DNA of 64,000 nucleotides, taken from assembly GCA_963965975.1 (NCBI GenBank), contig OZ014418.1, positions 4,848,775 to 4,912,774 of the forward strand, read 5' to 3'. Shown one piece after another: positions 33,564 through 45,949 of this stretch. Below the pieces are notes generated by a model. It had not been told where the DNA came from and searched no databases. It was given only the letters and a program-made list of their open reading frames with translations. Numbering within the stretch: position 1 is the first letter of the stretch; each line of letters opens with the position of its first letter. Source of the stretch: Xestospongia bergquistia (lineage: Eukaryota; Porifera; Demospongiae; Haplosclerida; Petrosiidae). Position numbers and translations under genes: made by a program.

Positions 33564-36085
33564 CTAAAGTCTTTAAATTAAAGACTTTAGAAGGTTTAAA
33601 CTATTGAATAAAGTTTATAAAGTAAACTGCTCAGTCTAAACAACTCTATGGGACTAAAGAAATAAACTGCTATTAACAGTTCAGTGAGATGGTTTGCATT
33701 AAGACTTTAAAGTCTTTAATTTAAAGACTTTAGAAGGTTTAGACTATTGGGTAAATTTTATAAAGGAGATTGCTAAGTTTAAAGGACTCTATTGGACTAA
33801 AGAAATGAACTGCTATTAACAGTTCAGTAAGTTGGTATGCATTAACTTCTAAAGTCTTTAATTTAAAGACTTTAGAAGGTTTAGACTATTCAGCGAAGTT
33901 TATAAAGTAAACTGGTCAGTCTAAAGGACTCTATGAAACTAACTAAATAAACTGTTATTAACAGTTTAGTAAGTTCGTTTGCATTAACACTCTGAAGTTT
34001 TTAATTTAAAGACTTTAGAAGGTTTAGACTATTGAGGAAAGTTTATAAAGTAAACTACTCAGTGTAAAGGACTCTATGGGACTAAAGAAATAAACTGCTA
34101 TTAACAGTTTAGTAAGATTGTTTCCATTAACACTCTAAAGTCTTTAATTTAAAGACTTTAGAAGGTTTAAAGTATTGAGTGAAGGTTATAAACTAAACAG
34201 CTCAGTCTAAAGGGCGCCATGAAACTAACTAAATAAACTGCTGTTAACAGTTTAGTAAGTTGGTTTGTATTAACACTTAAAAGTCTTTAAATTAAAGACT
34301 TTATAAGGTTTAGACTATTGAGTGAAGTTTGTAAAGTAAAATGATAGGTCAAAAAGACTCTATGGGACTAACTAAATAAACTATTATCAACAGTTTAGTA
34401 AGTTAGTTTGTGATAACACTCTAAAGTCTCTAATTTTAAGACTTTAGAAGGTTTAGACTATTGAGTAAAGTTTATAAAGTAAACTGCTCAGTCTAAAGGA
34501 CTCTATGGGACTAAAGAAATAAACTGCTATTAACAGTTTAGTAAGTTGGTTTGCATTAACCCTCTAAAGTCTTTAATTTAAAGACTTTAGAAGGTTTAGA
34601 CTATTGAGTGAAGTTTGTAAAGTAAACTGATAGGTCTAAAGGACTCTATGGGACTAACTGAATTAACTGCTATTAACAGTTTAGTAAGTTGGTTTGCATT
34701 AGCACTCTAAAGTCCCTAATTTAAAGACTTTAGAAGGTTTAAACTAATGAGTAAGGTTTATAAAGTAAACTGCTCAGTCTAAAGGACTCTATGGGACTAA
34801 AGAAATAAACTGCTATTAACAATTTAGTAAGTTGGTTTGCATTAACCCTCTAAAGTCTTTAATTTAAAGACTTTAGAAGGCTTAGACTATTGAGTGAAGT
34901 TTTTTAAAGTAAACTGATAGGTCTAAAGGACTCTATGGGACTAACTAAATTAACTGCTATTAACAGTTTAGTAAGTTCGTTTGCATTAACACTCTAAAGT
35001 CTTTAATTGAAAGACTTTAGAAGGTTTAAACTATTGCGTAAAGGTTATAAAGTAAACTGGTCAGTCTAAAGGACTCTATGGGACTAAAGAAATAAACTGC
35101 TATTAACAGTTTAGTAAGTTGGTTTGCATTAACACTCTAAAGTCTTTAATTTAAAGACTTTAGAAGGTTTACACTATTGGGTAAAGTTTATAATGTAGAC
35201 TGCGAAGTTTAAAGGTCTCTATGGGACTAAAGAAATGAACTGCTATTAACAGTTCAGTAAGTTTCTTTGCATTAACGCTCTAAAGTCTTTAATTTAAAGA
35301 CTTTAGAAGGTTTAGAGTATTGAGTGAAGTTTATAAAGTAAACAGCTCAGCCTAAAGGGCTCTATGAAACTAACTAAATAAACTATTATTAACAGTTTAG
35401 TAAGTTGGTTTGCATTAACACTCTAAAGTCTTTAAATGAAAGACTTTAGAAGGTTTAGACTATTGAGCGAAGTTTATAAAGTAAACTGATCAGTCTAAAG
35501 GACTCTATGAAACTAACTAAATAAACTGTTATTAACAGTTTAGTAAATTCGTTTGCATTAACCCTCTAAAGTCATTAATTTAAAGACTTTAGAAGGTTTA
35601 GACTATTGAGTAAAGTTTTTTAAAGTAAACTGAAAGGTCTAAAGGACTCTATGGGACTAACTAAATTAACTACTATTAACAGTTTAGTAAGTTCGTTTGC
35701 ATTAACACTCTAAAGTCTTTAATTTAAAGACTTTAGAAGGTTTAAACTATTGAGTAAAGTTTATAAAGTAAACTGCTCAGTCTAAAGGACTCTATGGGAC
35801 AAAAGAAATAAACTGCTATTAACAGTTTAGTAAGTTGGTTTGCATTAACACTCGAAAGTCTTTAATTTAAAGACTTTAGAAGGTTTAGACTATTGAGTAA
35901 AGTTTATAACGTAGACTGCTAAGTTTAAAGGACTCTATGGGACTAAAGAAATGAACTGCTATTAACAGTTCAGTAAGTTTGTTCGCTTTAACACTCTAAA
36001 GTCTTTAAATTAAAGACTTTAGAAGGTTTAGACTATTGAGCGAAGTTTATAAAGTAAACAGGTCAGTCTAAAGGACTCTATGAAA
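33511..36085 (+). repeat. 18-mer HOR, copy 2 (2575 bp)
   Basis: This is a nearly exact tandem copy of 30936-33510. In the comparison I made, the clear difference is the P1 at 35851, which reads ctcgaaag where copy 1 (33276) reads ctctaaag. All the rare variants listed for copy 1 recur at +2575, including gggcgccatg, tatcaacag and tctctaattttaagac. Confidence 0.9.
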
Positions 36086-37070
36086 CTAACAAAATAAACT
36101 GTTATTGACAGTTTAGTAAGTTCGTCTGCATTAACACTCTAACGTCTTTAATTTAAAGACTTTAGAAGGTTTAGACTATTGAGTAAAGTTTATAAAGTAA
36201 ACTGCTCAATGTAAAGGACTCTACGGGACTAAAGAAATAAACTGCTATTAACAGTTTAGTAAGTTTGTTTGCATTAATGCTCTAAAGTCTTTAATTTAAA
36301 GACTTTAGAAGGTTTAGAGTATTGAGCGAAGTTTATAACGTAAACAGCTCAGTCTAAAGGGCTCTATGAAACTGACTAAATAAACTATTTTTAACAGTTT
36401 TGTAAGTTAGTTTGTGATAACACTCTAAAGTCTTTAATTTAAAGACTTTAGAAGGTGTAGACTATTGAGTAAACTTTATAAAGTAAACTGCTCAGTCTAA
36501 AGGACTCTATGGGACTAAAGAAATAAACTGCTATTAACAGTTTAGTAAGTTGGTTTGCATTAACACTCTAAAGTCTTTAATTTAAAGACCTTAGAAGGTT
36601 TAGTCTATTGGGTAAAGTTTATAAGGTAGACTGCTAAGTTTAAAGGACTCTATGGGACTAAAGAAATAAACCGCTATTAACGGTTCAGTAAGTTTTTTTG
36701 CATTAACACTCTAAAGTCTTTAAATTAAAGACTTTAGAAGGTTTAGACTATTCAGCGAAGTTTATAAAGTAAACTGGTCAGTCTAAAGGACTCTGTGAAA
36801 CTAACAAAATAAACTGTTATTAACAGTTTAGTGAGTTCGTCTGCATTAACACTCTAAAGTCTTTAATTTAAAGACTTTAGAAGGTTTAGACTGTTGAGTA
36901 AAGTTTATAAAGAAAGCTGCTCAGTCTAAAGGACTCTATGGGACTAAAGAAATAAACTGCTATTAACAGTTTAGTAAGTTTGTTTGCATTAACGCTCTAA
37001 AGTCTTTAATTTAAAGACTTTAGAAGGTTTAGAGTATTGAGTGAAGTTTATAAAGTAAACAGCTCAGTCT
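36086..37070 (+). repeat. Satellite block paralogous to about 50220-51490
   Basis: Shared rare markers are ctctaacgtc (36139-36148 and 50279-50288, step 14140), a C monomer with aaaccgctattaacggttcag (36668 and 51095, step 14427), ctctgtgaaac and cagtttagtgagttcgtctg. The step grows by 287 between the markers, meaning that the right-hand copy has two extra monomers (a ctataaacattttag monomer and a B' monomer). After about 37070 this block diverges from its partner. Confidence 0.75.
36669..36685. repeat. P2 copy with compensatory change in both arms
   Basis: AACCG (36669-36673) and CGGTT (36681-36685) replace the usual AACTG and CAGTT, so both arms changed and remain complementary. The same form occurs at 51096-51112 and 54546-54562, which are paralogous copies and therefore not independent events. 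Confidence 0.8.
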
Positions 37071-40000
37071 AAAGGACTCTATGGGACTAAAGAAATAAAC
37101 TGCTATTAACAGTTTTGTAAGTTGGTTTGCATTAACCCTCTAAAGTCTTTAATTTCAAGACTTTAGAAGGTTTAGACTATTGAGTGAAGTTTGTAAAGTA
37201 AACTGATAGGTCTAAAGGACTCTATGGGACTAACTAAATTAACTGCTATTAACAGTTTAGTAAGTTGGTTAGCATTACCACTCTAAAGTCTTTAATTTAA
37301 AGACTTTAGTAGGTTTAAACTATTGAGTAAAGTTTATAAAGTAAAGTGCTCAGTCTAAAGGCCTCTATGGGACTAAACAAATAAACTGCAATTAACAGTT
37401 CAGTGAGATGGTTTGCATTAACACTTTAAAGTCTTTAATTTAAAGACTTTAGAAGGTTTAGACTATTGTGTAAGGTTTATAAGGTAGACTGCTAAGTTTA
37501 AAGGACTCTATGGGACTAAAGAAATGAACTGCTATTAACAGTTCAGTAAGTTTGTTTGCATTAACGCTCTAAAGTCTTTAATTTAAAGACTTTAGAAGGT
37601 TTAGAGTATTTAGTGAAATTTATAAAGTAAACAGCTCAGTCTAAAGGGCTCTATGAAACTAAATATGTAAACTGCTGTTAACAGTTTAGTAAGTTGGTTT
37701 GCATTAACACTCAAAAGTCTTTAAATTAAAGACTTTAGAAGGTTTAGACTATTGAGTGAAGTTTGTAAAGTAAACTGAGAGGTCTAAAGGACTCTATGGG
37801 ACTAATTAAATAAACTATTATTAACAGTTTAGTAAGTTAGTTTGTGATGACACTCTAAAGTCTTTAATTTAAAGACTTTAGAAGGTTTAGACTATTGAGT
37901 AAAGTTGATAAAGTAAACTGCACAGTCTAAAGGACTCTATGGGACTAAAGAAATAAACTGCTATTAACAGTTTAGTAAGTTGGTTTGCATTAACCCTCTA
38001 AAGTCTTTAATTTAAAGACTTTAGAAGGTTTAGACTATTGAGTAAAGTTTGTAAAGTAAACTGATAGGTCTAAAGGACTCTATGGGAGTAACTAAATTAA
38101 CTGCTATTAACAGTTTAGTAAGTTGGTTAGCATTACCACTCTAAAGTCTTTAAATTAAAGACTTTAGAAGGTTTAAACTATTGAGTAAAGTTTATAAAGT
38201 AAACTCCTCGGTCTAAAGGCCTATATGGGACTAAACAAATAAACTGCTATTAACAGTTCAGTGAGATGGTTTGCATTAACACTTTAAAGTCTTTAATTTA
38301 AAGACTTTAGAATATTTAGACTATTGGGGAGAGTGTATAAGGAAGATTGCTAAGTTTAAAGGACTCTATTGGACTAAAGAAAAGAACTGCTATTAAAAGT
38401 TCAGTAAGTTGGTATGCATTAACACTCTAAAGTCTTTAAGTTAAAGACTTTAGAAGGTTTAGACTCTTCAGCGAAGTTTATAAAGTAAACTGGTCAGTCT
38501 AAAGGACTCTATGAAACTAACTAAATAAACTGTTATTAACAGTTTAGTAAGTTCGTTTGCATTAAGACTCTTAAGTCTTTAATTAAAAGACTTTAGAAGG
38601 TTTAGACTATTGAGTAAAGTTTATAAAGTAAACTGCTCAGTGTATAGGACTCTATGGGAGTAAAGAAATAAACTGCTATTAACAGTTTAGTAAGATTGTT
38701 TGCATTAACACTCTAAAGTCTTTAATTTAAAGACTTTAGAAGGTTTAGAGTATTGAGTGAAGGTTATAAACTAAACATTTCAGTCTAAAGGGCGCTATGA
38801 AACTAACTAAATAAACTGCTGTTGACAGTTTAGTAAGTTTGTTTGCATTAACACTCAAAAGTCTTTAAATTAAAGACTTTATAAGGTTTAGACTATTGAG
38901 TGAAGTTTGTAAAGTAAACTGATAGGTCTAAAGGACTCTATGGGACTAACTAAATAAACTTTTATTAACAGTTTATTAAGTTAGTTTGTGATAACACTCT
39001 AAAGTCTTTAATTTAAAGACTTTAGAAGGTTTAGACTATTGAGTAAAGTTTATAAAGTAAACTGCTCAGTCTAAAGGACTCTATGGGACTAAAGAAATAA
39101 ACTGCTATTAACAGTTTAGTAAGTTGGTTTGCATTAACCCTCTAAAGTCTTTAATTTAAAGACTTTAAAAGGTTTAGACTATTGAGTGATGTTTGTAAAG
39201 TAAACTGATAGGTCTAAAGGACTCTATGGGACTAACTAAATTAACTGCTATTAACAGTTTAGTAAGTTTGTTTGCATTAACACTCTAAAGTCTTTAATTT
39301 AAAGTCTTTAGAAGGTTTAAAATATTGAGTAAAGTTTATAAAGTAAACTGCTCAGTCTATAGGACTCTATGGGACTAAAGAAATAAACTGCTATAAACAG
39401 TTTAGTAAGTTAGTTTGCATTAACACTCTAAAGTCTTTAATTTAAAGACTTTAGAAGGTTTAGACTATTGGGTGAAGTTTATAAGGTAGACTGCTAAGTT
39501 TAAAGGACTCTATGGGACTAAAGAAATGAACTGCTATTAACAGTTCAGTAAGTTTGTTTGCATTAGCACTCTAAAGTCTTTAAATTAAAGGCTTTAGAAG
39601 GTTTAGACTATTGAACGAAGTTTATAAAGTAAACTGGTCAGTCTAAAGGACTCTATGAAACTAACTAAATAAACTGCTATTAACAGTTTCGTAAGTTCGT
39701 TTGCATTAACACTCTAAAGTCTTTAATTTAAAGACTTTAGAAGATTTAGATTATTGAGTAATGTTTATAAATTAAACTGCTCAGTCTAAAGGACTCTATG
39801 GGACTAAAGAAATAAACTGCCATTAACAGTTTAGTAAGTTTGTTTGTATTAACTCTCTAAAGTCTTTAATTTAAAGACTTTAGAAGGTTTAGAGTATTGA
39901 GTGAATTTTATAAAGTAAACAGCTCAGTCTAAAGGGCTCTATGAATCTAACTTAATAAACTGCTGTTAACAGTTTAGTAAGTTCGTTTGCATTAACACTC

Positions 40001-41143
40001 AAAAGTCTTTAAATTAAAGCCTTTATAAGGTTTAGACTATTGATTGAAGTTTGTAAAGTAAACTGATAGGTCTAAAAGACTCTATGGGACTAACTAAATA
40101 AACTATTATTAACAGGTTAGTAAGTTAGTTTGTGATAACACTATAAAGTCTTTAATTTAAAGACTTTAGAAGGTTTAGACTATTTTTGTAAAGTTTATAA
40201 GGTAGACTGCTAAGTTTAAAGGACTCTATGGGACTAAAGAAATGAACTGCTATCAACAGTTCAGTAAGTTGGTTTGCATTAACACTCTAAAGTCTTTAAA
40301 TTAAAGACTTTAGAAGGTTAGACTATTGAGCAAAGTTTATAAAGTAAACTGGTCAGTCTAAAGGACTCTATGAAACTAGCTAAATAAACTGCTATTAACA
40401 GTTTAGTAAGTTTGTTTGCGTTAACCCTCCAAAGTCTTTAATGTAAAGACTTTAGAAGGTTTAGACTATTGAGTGAAGTTTGTAAAGTAAACTGATTGGT
40501 CTAAAGGACTCTATGGGACTAACTAAATTAACTGCTATTAACAGTTTAGTATGTTGGTTTGCATTAAAACTCTAAAGTCTTTAATTTAAAGACTTTAGAA
40601 GGTTTAAACTATTGAGTAAAGTTTATAAAGTAAACTGCTCAGTCTAAAGGACTCTATGGGACTAAAGAAATAAACTGCTATTAAAAGTTCAGTAAGTTGG
40701 TTTATATTAACAGTCAAAAGTCTTAAAATTAAAGAGTTTTGAATGTTTAGACTATTGAGTGAAGTTTATAAAGTAAACTGGTCAGTCTAAAGGACTCAAT
40801 GAAACGAACTAAATAAACTGTTATTACTAGTTTAGTAAGTTGGCTTGCATTAACCCTCTAAAGTCTTTAATTTAAAGACTTTAGAAGGTTTAGACTGTGG
40901 AGTGAAGTTTGTAAAGTAAACTGATAGGTCTAAAGGACTCTATGGGACTAACTAAAGTAACTGCTATTAACAGTTCAGTAAGTTTGTTTGCATTAACACT
41001 CTAAAGTCTTTAATTTAAAGACTTTAGAAGGTTTAAACTATTGCGTAAAGTTTATAAAGTAAACTGCTCAGTCTAAAGGACTCTATGGGACTAAAGAAAT
41101 AAACTTCTATGAACAGTTTAGTAAGTTGGTTTGCATTAACACT

Positions 41144-41286
41144 CTAAAGTCTTTAATTTAAAGACTTTAGAAGGTTTAAACTATTGAGTAAAGTTTATAA
41201 AGTAAACTACTCAGTCTAAAGGACTCTATGGGACTAAAGAAATTAACTGCTATTAACAGTTTAGTAAGTTGGTTTGCATTAACACT
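41144..41286 (+). repeat. Chimeric A/B monomer marking loss of one monomer
   Basis: The left half is class A (gagtaaag, gactaaagaaat) and the right half is class B (taactgctattaac, then cactttaatgtc). In the paralogous segment these halves belong to two adjacent complete monomers (the A at about 62640 and the following B at about 62770-62910). The junction lies at about 41242. It is a one-monomer deletion by exchange within the aagaaat/ctaaatt region. Confidence 0.8.
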
Positions 41287-41714
41287 TTAATGTCTTTAAT
41301 TTAAAGACTTTAGAAGGTTTAAACTATTGAGTAAAGTTTATAAAGTAAACTGCTCCGTCTAAAGGACTCTACGGGACTAAAGAAATAAACTGCTATTAAC
41401 AGTTTAGTAACTTTGTTTGCATTAACACTCTAAAGTCTTTAATTTAAAGACTTTAGAAGGTTTAGACTATTGATTGAAGTTTGTAAAGTAAACTGATAGG
41501 TCTCAAGGACTCTATGGGGGTAACTAAATTAACTGCAATGAACAGTTTAGTAAGTTAGTTTGCATTAACACTCTAAAGTCTTTAATTTAAACACTTTAGA
41601 AAGTTTAGATTTTGAGTCAAGTTTATAAAGTAAACTGCTCAATCTAAAGGACTCTATGGGACTAAAGAAATAAACTGCTATTAAAAGTTCAGTAAGTTTG
41701 TTTATACTAACAGT

Positions 41715-41857
41715 CAAAACTCTTTAAATTAATGAGTTTTGAATGTTTGGACTATTGAGTGAAGTTTATAAAGTAAACTGCTCAGTCTAAAGGACTCTAT
41801 GGGATTAAAGAAATAAACTGCTATTAACAGTTTAGTAAGTTTGTTTGCATTTACACT
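41715..41857 (+). repeat. Chimeric monomer marking loss of two monomers
   Basis: It opens with a strongly altered P1 whose outer arms are CAAAACTC and GAGTTTTG, followed by gaatgtttggactattgagtgaagtttataaag as at about 63350. It then continues as class A with ctgctcag and gggattaaag, as at about 63690-63725. The step to the paralogue rises from 21632 to 21917 across it, which is two monomers. Confidence 0.75.
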
Positions 41858-42083
41858 CTAAAGTCTTTAATTTAAAGACTTTAGAAGGTTTACACTATTG
41901 ATTGAAGTTTGTAAAGTAAACTGATAGGTCTAAAGGACTCTATGGGACTAACTAAATTAACTGCTACTAACAGTTTAGTAAGTTTGTTTGCATTAACACT
42001 CTAAAGTCTTTAATTTAAAGACTTTAGAAGGTTTAAACTATTGAGTAATGTTTATAAAGTAAACTGCTCTGTCTAAAGGACTC

Positions 42084-45000
42084 TATGGGACTAAAGAAAT
42101 AAACTGCTATTAACAGTTTAGTAAGTTGGTTTACATTAACCCTCAAAAGTCTTTAATTTAAAAACTTTAGAAGGTTTAGACTATTGAGTGAAGTTTGTAA
42201 AGTAAACTGATAGGTCTAAAGAACTCTATGAAACTAACTAAATTAACTGCTATTAACACTTTTGTAAGTTTGTTTGCATTAACACTCTTAAGTCTTTAAT
42301 TTAAAGACTTTAGAAGGTTTAAACTATTGAGTAAAGTTTATAAAGTAAACTGCTCAGTCTAAAGGACTCTATGGGACTAAAGAAATGAAGTGCTATTAAC
42401 AGTTTAGTAAGTTGGTTTGCATTAACACTATAAAGTCTTTAATTTAAGGACTTTAGAAGGTTTAGACTATTGGGTAAAGTTTATAAGGTAGACTGCTAAG
42501 TTTAAAGGACTCTATGGGACTAAAGAAATGAACTGCTATTAACAGTTCAGTAAGTTGGTTGGCATTAACACTCTAAAGTCTTTAAATTAAAGACTTTAGA
42601 AGGTTTAGACTATTGAGCGAAGTTTATAAAGTAAACTGGTCAGTCTTAAGGACTCTATGAAACTAACTAAATAAACTGCTATTAACAGTTTAGTAAGTTC
42701 GTTTGCGTTAACACTCTAAAGTCTTTAATTTAAAGACTTTAGAAGGTTTGGACTATTGAGTAAAGTTTATAAAGTAAACTGCTCAGTTTAAAGGACTCTA
42801 TGTGACTAAAGAAATAAACTGCTATTAACAGTTTAGTAAGTTTGTTTGCATTACGCTCTAAAGTCTTTAATTTAAAGACTTTAGAAGGTTTAGAGTATTG
42901 AGTGAAGTTTATAACGTAAACAGCTCAATCTATAGGGCTCTATCAAACTAACTAAATAAACTGCTGTTAACAGTTTAGTAAGTTTGTTTGCATTAACACT
43001 CAAAAGTCTTTAATTTAAAGAGTTTAGAATGTTTAGACTATTGAGTGAAGTTTGTAAAGTAAACTGATAGGTCTAAAGGACTCTATGGGACTAACTAAAT
43101 TAACTACTATTAACAGTTTAGTAAGTTGGTTTGCATTAACACTCTAAAATCTTTCATTTAAAGACTTTAGAAGGTTTAAACAATTGAGTAAAGTTTATAA
43201 AGTAAACTGCTAGTCTAAAGGACTCTATGGGACTAAAGAAATAAACTGCTATTAACAGGTTAGTAAGTTGGTTTGCATCAACCCTCTAAAGTCTTTAATT
43301 TAAAGACTTTAGAATGTTTAGACTATTGAGTGAAGTTTGTAAAGTAAACTGATAGGTCTAAAGGACTCTATGGGACTAACTAAATTAACTGCTATTAACA
43401 GTTTAGTAAGTTGGTTTGCATTAACACTCTAAAGTCTTTAATTTAAAGACTTTAGAAGGTTTAAACTATTGAGTAATATTTATAAAGTAAACTGCTCAGT
43501 CTAAAGGACTCTATGGGACTAAAGAAATAAACTGCTATTAACAGTTTAGTAAGTTGTTTTGCATTAACACTCTAAAGTCTTTAATTTAAAGACTTTAGAA
43601 GGTTTAGGCTATTGGTTAAAGTTTATAATGTAGACTGCTAAGTTTAAAGGACTCTATTGGACTAAAGAAATGAACTGCTATTAACAGTTCAGTAAGTTGG
43701 TTTGCATGAACACTCTAAAGTCTTTAAATTAAAGATTTTAGAAGGTTTAGACTATTGAGCAAAGTTTGTAAAGTAAATTGGTCAGTCTAAAGGACTCTAT
43801 GAAACTAAATAAATAAACTGCTATTAACAGTTTAGTGAGATCGTTTGCATTAACACTCTAAAGTCTTTAATTTAAAGACTTTAGAAGGTTTAGACTATTG
43901 AGTAAAGTTTATAAAGTAAACTGCTCAGTCTAAAGGACTCTACGGGACTAAAGAAATAAACTGCTATTAACAGTTTAGTAAGTTTGTTTGCATGAACGCT
44001 CTAAAGTGTTTAATTTAAAGACTTTAGAAGGTTTAGAGTATTGAGTGAAGTTTATAACGTAAACAGCTCAATGTAAAGGGCTCTATCAAACTAACTAAAT
44101 AAACTGCTGTTAACAGTTTAGTTAGTTGGTTCGCATTAACACTCAAAAGTCTTTAAATTAAAGACTTTAGAAGGTTTAGACTATTGAGTGAAGTTTGTAA
44201 AGTAAACTGATAGGTCTAAAGGACTCTACGGGACTAACTAAATAAACTGCTATTAACAGTTTAGTAAGTTAGTTTGTGATAACACTCTAAACTCTTTAAT
44301 TTAAAGACTTTAGAAGGTTTAGACTATTGAGTAAAGTTTATAAAGTAAACTGCTCAGTCTAAAAAACTCTATGGGACTAAAGAAATAAACTGCTATGAAT
44401 GGTTTAGTAAGTTTGTTTGCATTAACCCTCTAAAGTCTTTAATTTAAAGAGTTTAGAATGTTTAGACTATTGAGTGAATTTTGTAAAGTAAACTGATAGG
44501 TTTAAAGGACTCTATGGGACTAACTAAATTAACTGCTATTAACAGTTTAGTAAGTTGGTTTGCATTAACACTCTAAAGTCTTTAATTTAAAGACTTTAGA
44601 AGGTTTAAACTATTGAGTAAAGTTTATAAAGTAAACTGCTCAGTCTAAAGGACTCTATGGGACTAAAGAAATAAACTGCTATTAACAGTTTAGTAAGTTG
44701 GTTTACATTAACCCTCTAAAGTCTTTAATTTAAAGACTTTAGAAGGTTTAGACTATTGAGTGAAGTTTTTAAAGTAAACTGATAGGTCTAAAGGACTCTA
44801 TGGGACTAACTAAATTGGCTTCTATTAACAATTTAGTAAGTTGGTTTCCCTTAACACTCTAATGTCTTTAATTTAAAGACTTTAGAAGGTTTAAACTATT
44901 GAGTAAAGTTTATAAAGTAAACTGCTCAGTCTAAAGGACTCTATGGGACTAAAGAAATCAACTGCTATTAACAGTTTAGTAAGTTGTTTTGCATTAACAC

Positions 45001-45400
45001 TCTAAAGTCTTAATTTAAAGACTTTAGAAAGTTTAGATTTTGAATAAAGTTTATAAAGTAAACTGCTCAATCTATAGGACTCTACGGGACTAAAGAATTA
45101 AACTGCTATTAAAAGTTAAGTAAGGTGGTTTATATTAACAGTAAAAAGTCTTTAAATTAAAGAGTTTTGAATGTTTAGACTATTGAGTGAAATTTATAAA
45201 CTAAACTGGTCAGTCTAAAGGACTCTATGAAACAAACTAAATAAACCGTTATTACTAGTTTAGTAAGTTGGTTTGCATTAACCCTCTAAAGTTTTTAATT
45301 TAAAGACTTTTGAAGGATTAGACTATTGAGTGATGTTTGTAAAGTAAACTGACAGGTCTAAAGGACTCTATGGGACTAACTAAATAAACTGCTATTAACA
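42084..45400 (+). repeat. Mixed satellite array, no clear tandem HOR
   Basis: Ordinary monomers of all classes fill this stretch. Local features are C-D-A'-E runs near 42470-42990 and 43615-44150, E-type monomers with gtttataacgtaaacagctcaat, an uncompensated P2 variant (gaatggtttag, about 44397), and short P1 variants (ctctaaactctttaat near 44285; gtcttaatttaaag near 45008). A monomer near 45110-45190 has the altered P1 (agtaaaaagtc, gagttttg) also seen near 40720, 41715, 62200 and 63350. I see no gene or foreign sequence. Confidence 0.75.
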
Positions 45401-45935
45401 GTTTAGTAAGTTGGTTTGCATTAACACTCTAAAGTCTTTAAATTAAAGACTTTAGAAGGTTTAGACTATCGAGCGATGTTTATAAAGTAAACTGGTCAGT
45501 CTAAAGGACTCTATGAAACTAACTAAATAAACTGCTATTAACAGTTTAGTAAGTTTGTTTGCATTAACACTCTAAAGTCTTTAATTTAAAGACTTTAGAA
45601 GGTTTAAACAATTGAGTAATGTTTATAAAGTAATCTGCTCAGTCTAAAGGACTCTATGGGACTAAAGAAATAAACTGCTAGTAACAGTTTAGTAAGTTTG
45701 TTTGCATTAACGCTCTAAAGTCTTTAATTTAAAGACTTTAGAAGGTTTAGAGTATTGAGTGAAGTTTATAACGTAAACAGCTCAATCTAAAGGGCTCTAT
45801 GAAACTAACTAAATAAACTGCTGTTAACAGTTTAGTAAGTTGGTTTGCATTTAACACTCAAAAGTCTTGAAATTAAAGACTTTAGAAGGTTTAGACTATT
45901 GAGTGAAGTTTGTAAAGTAAACTGATAGGTTTAAA
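45401..45935 (+). repeat. 4-monomer segment, copy 1
   Basis: This segment includes a D variant with tatcgagcgatgttt (45471), an A with gagtaatg and aatctgctcag, ctgctagtaacag, and an E with gtttataacgtaaacagctcaatc followed by catttaacactcaaaagtcttgaaatt. All recur at +1429, about ten monomers later. The match ends near 45935, where this copy continues with gggagtaactaaatt. Confidence 0.75.
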
Positions 45936-45949
45936 GGACTCTATGGGAG

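Larger units (their letters stand above)
37071..42083 (+). repeat. Satellite block, right part paralogous to 59.7-64.0 kb
   Basis: From about 38000 this block shares rare variants with the window's last 4.3 kb. Examples are ggaagattgctaagttt after gtgtataa (38331 and about 59964, step 21633), ttaaaagttcagtaagttggtttatattaacag (40681 and 62170, step 21489), tttatactaacagtc (about 41700 and 63330, step 21632) and gagtaatgtttataaag with ctgctctgtc at the very end (step 21917). The step changes by whole monomers, so the two copies differ by gains and losses of one or two complete monomers. Before 38000, class A, B, C and E monomers resemble 52.2-53.0 kb. Confidence 0.75.

Noticed and set aside
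24211..36085. Near-identical tandem blocks as pure assembly artefacts
   Set aside because: I cannot exclude this without reads, but the blocks have separate private changes (for example 35854), exact monomer-multiple lengths and chimeric junction monomers as expected from unequal exchange, so I keep them as real with the check stated.
40182..40210. Possible foreign insertion at tatttttgtaaag
   Set aside because: It is a substitution of a few bases replacing tattgggtaaag in a class C monomer, repeated in the paralogues near 58220 and 61670; unit length is essentially normal and no foreign sequence is present.
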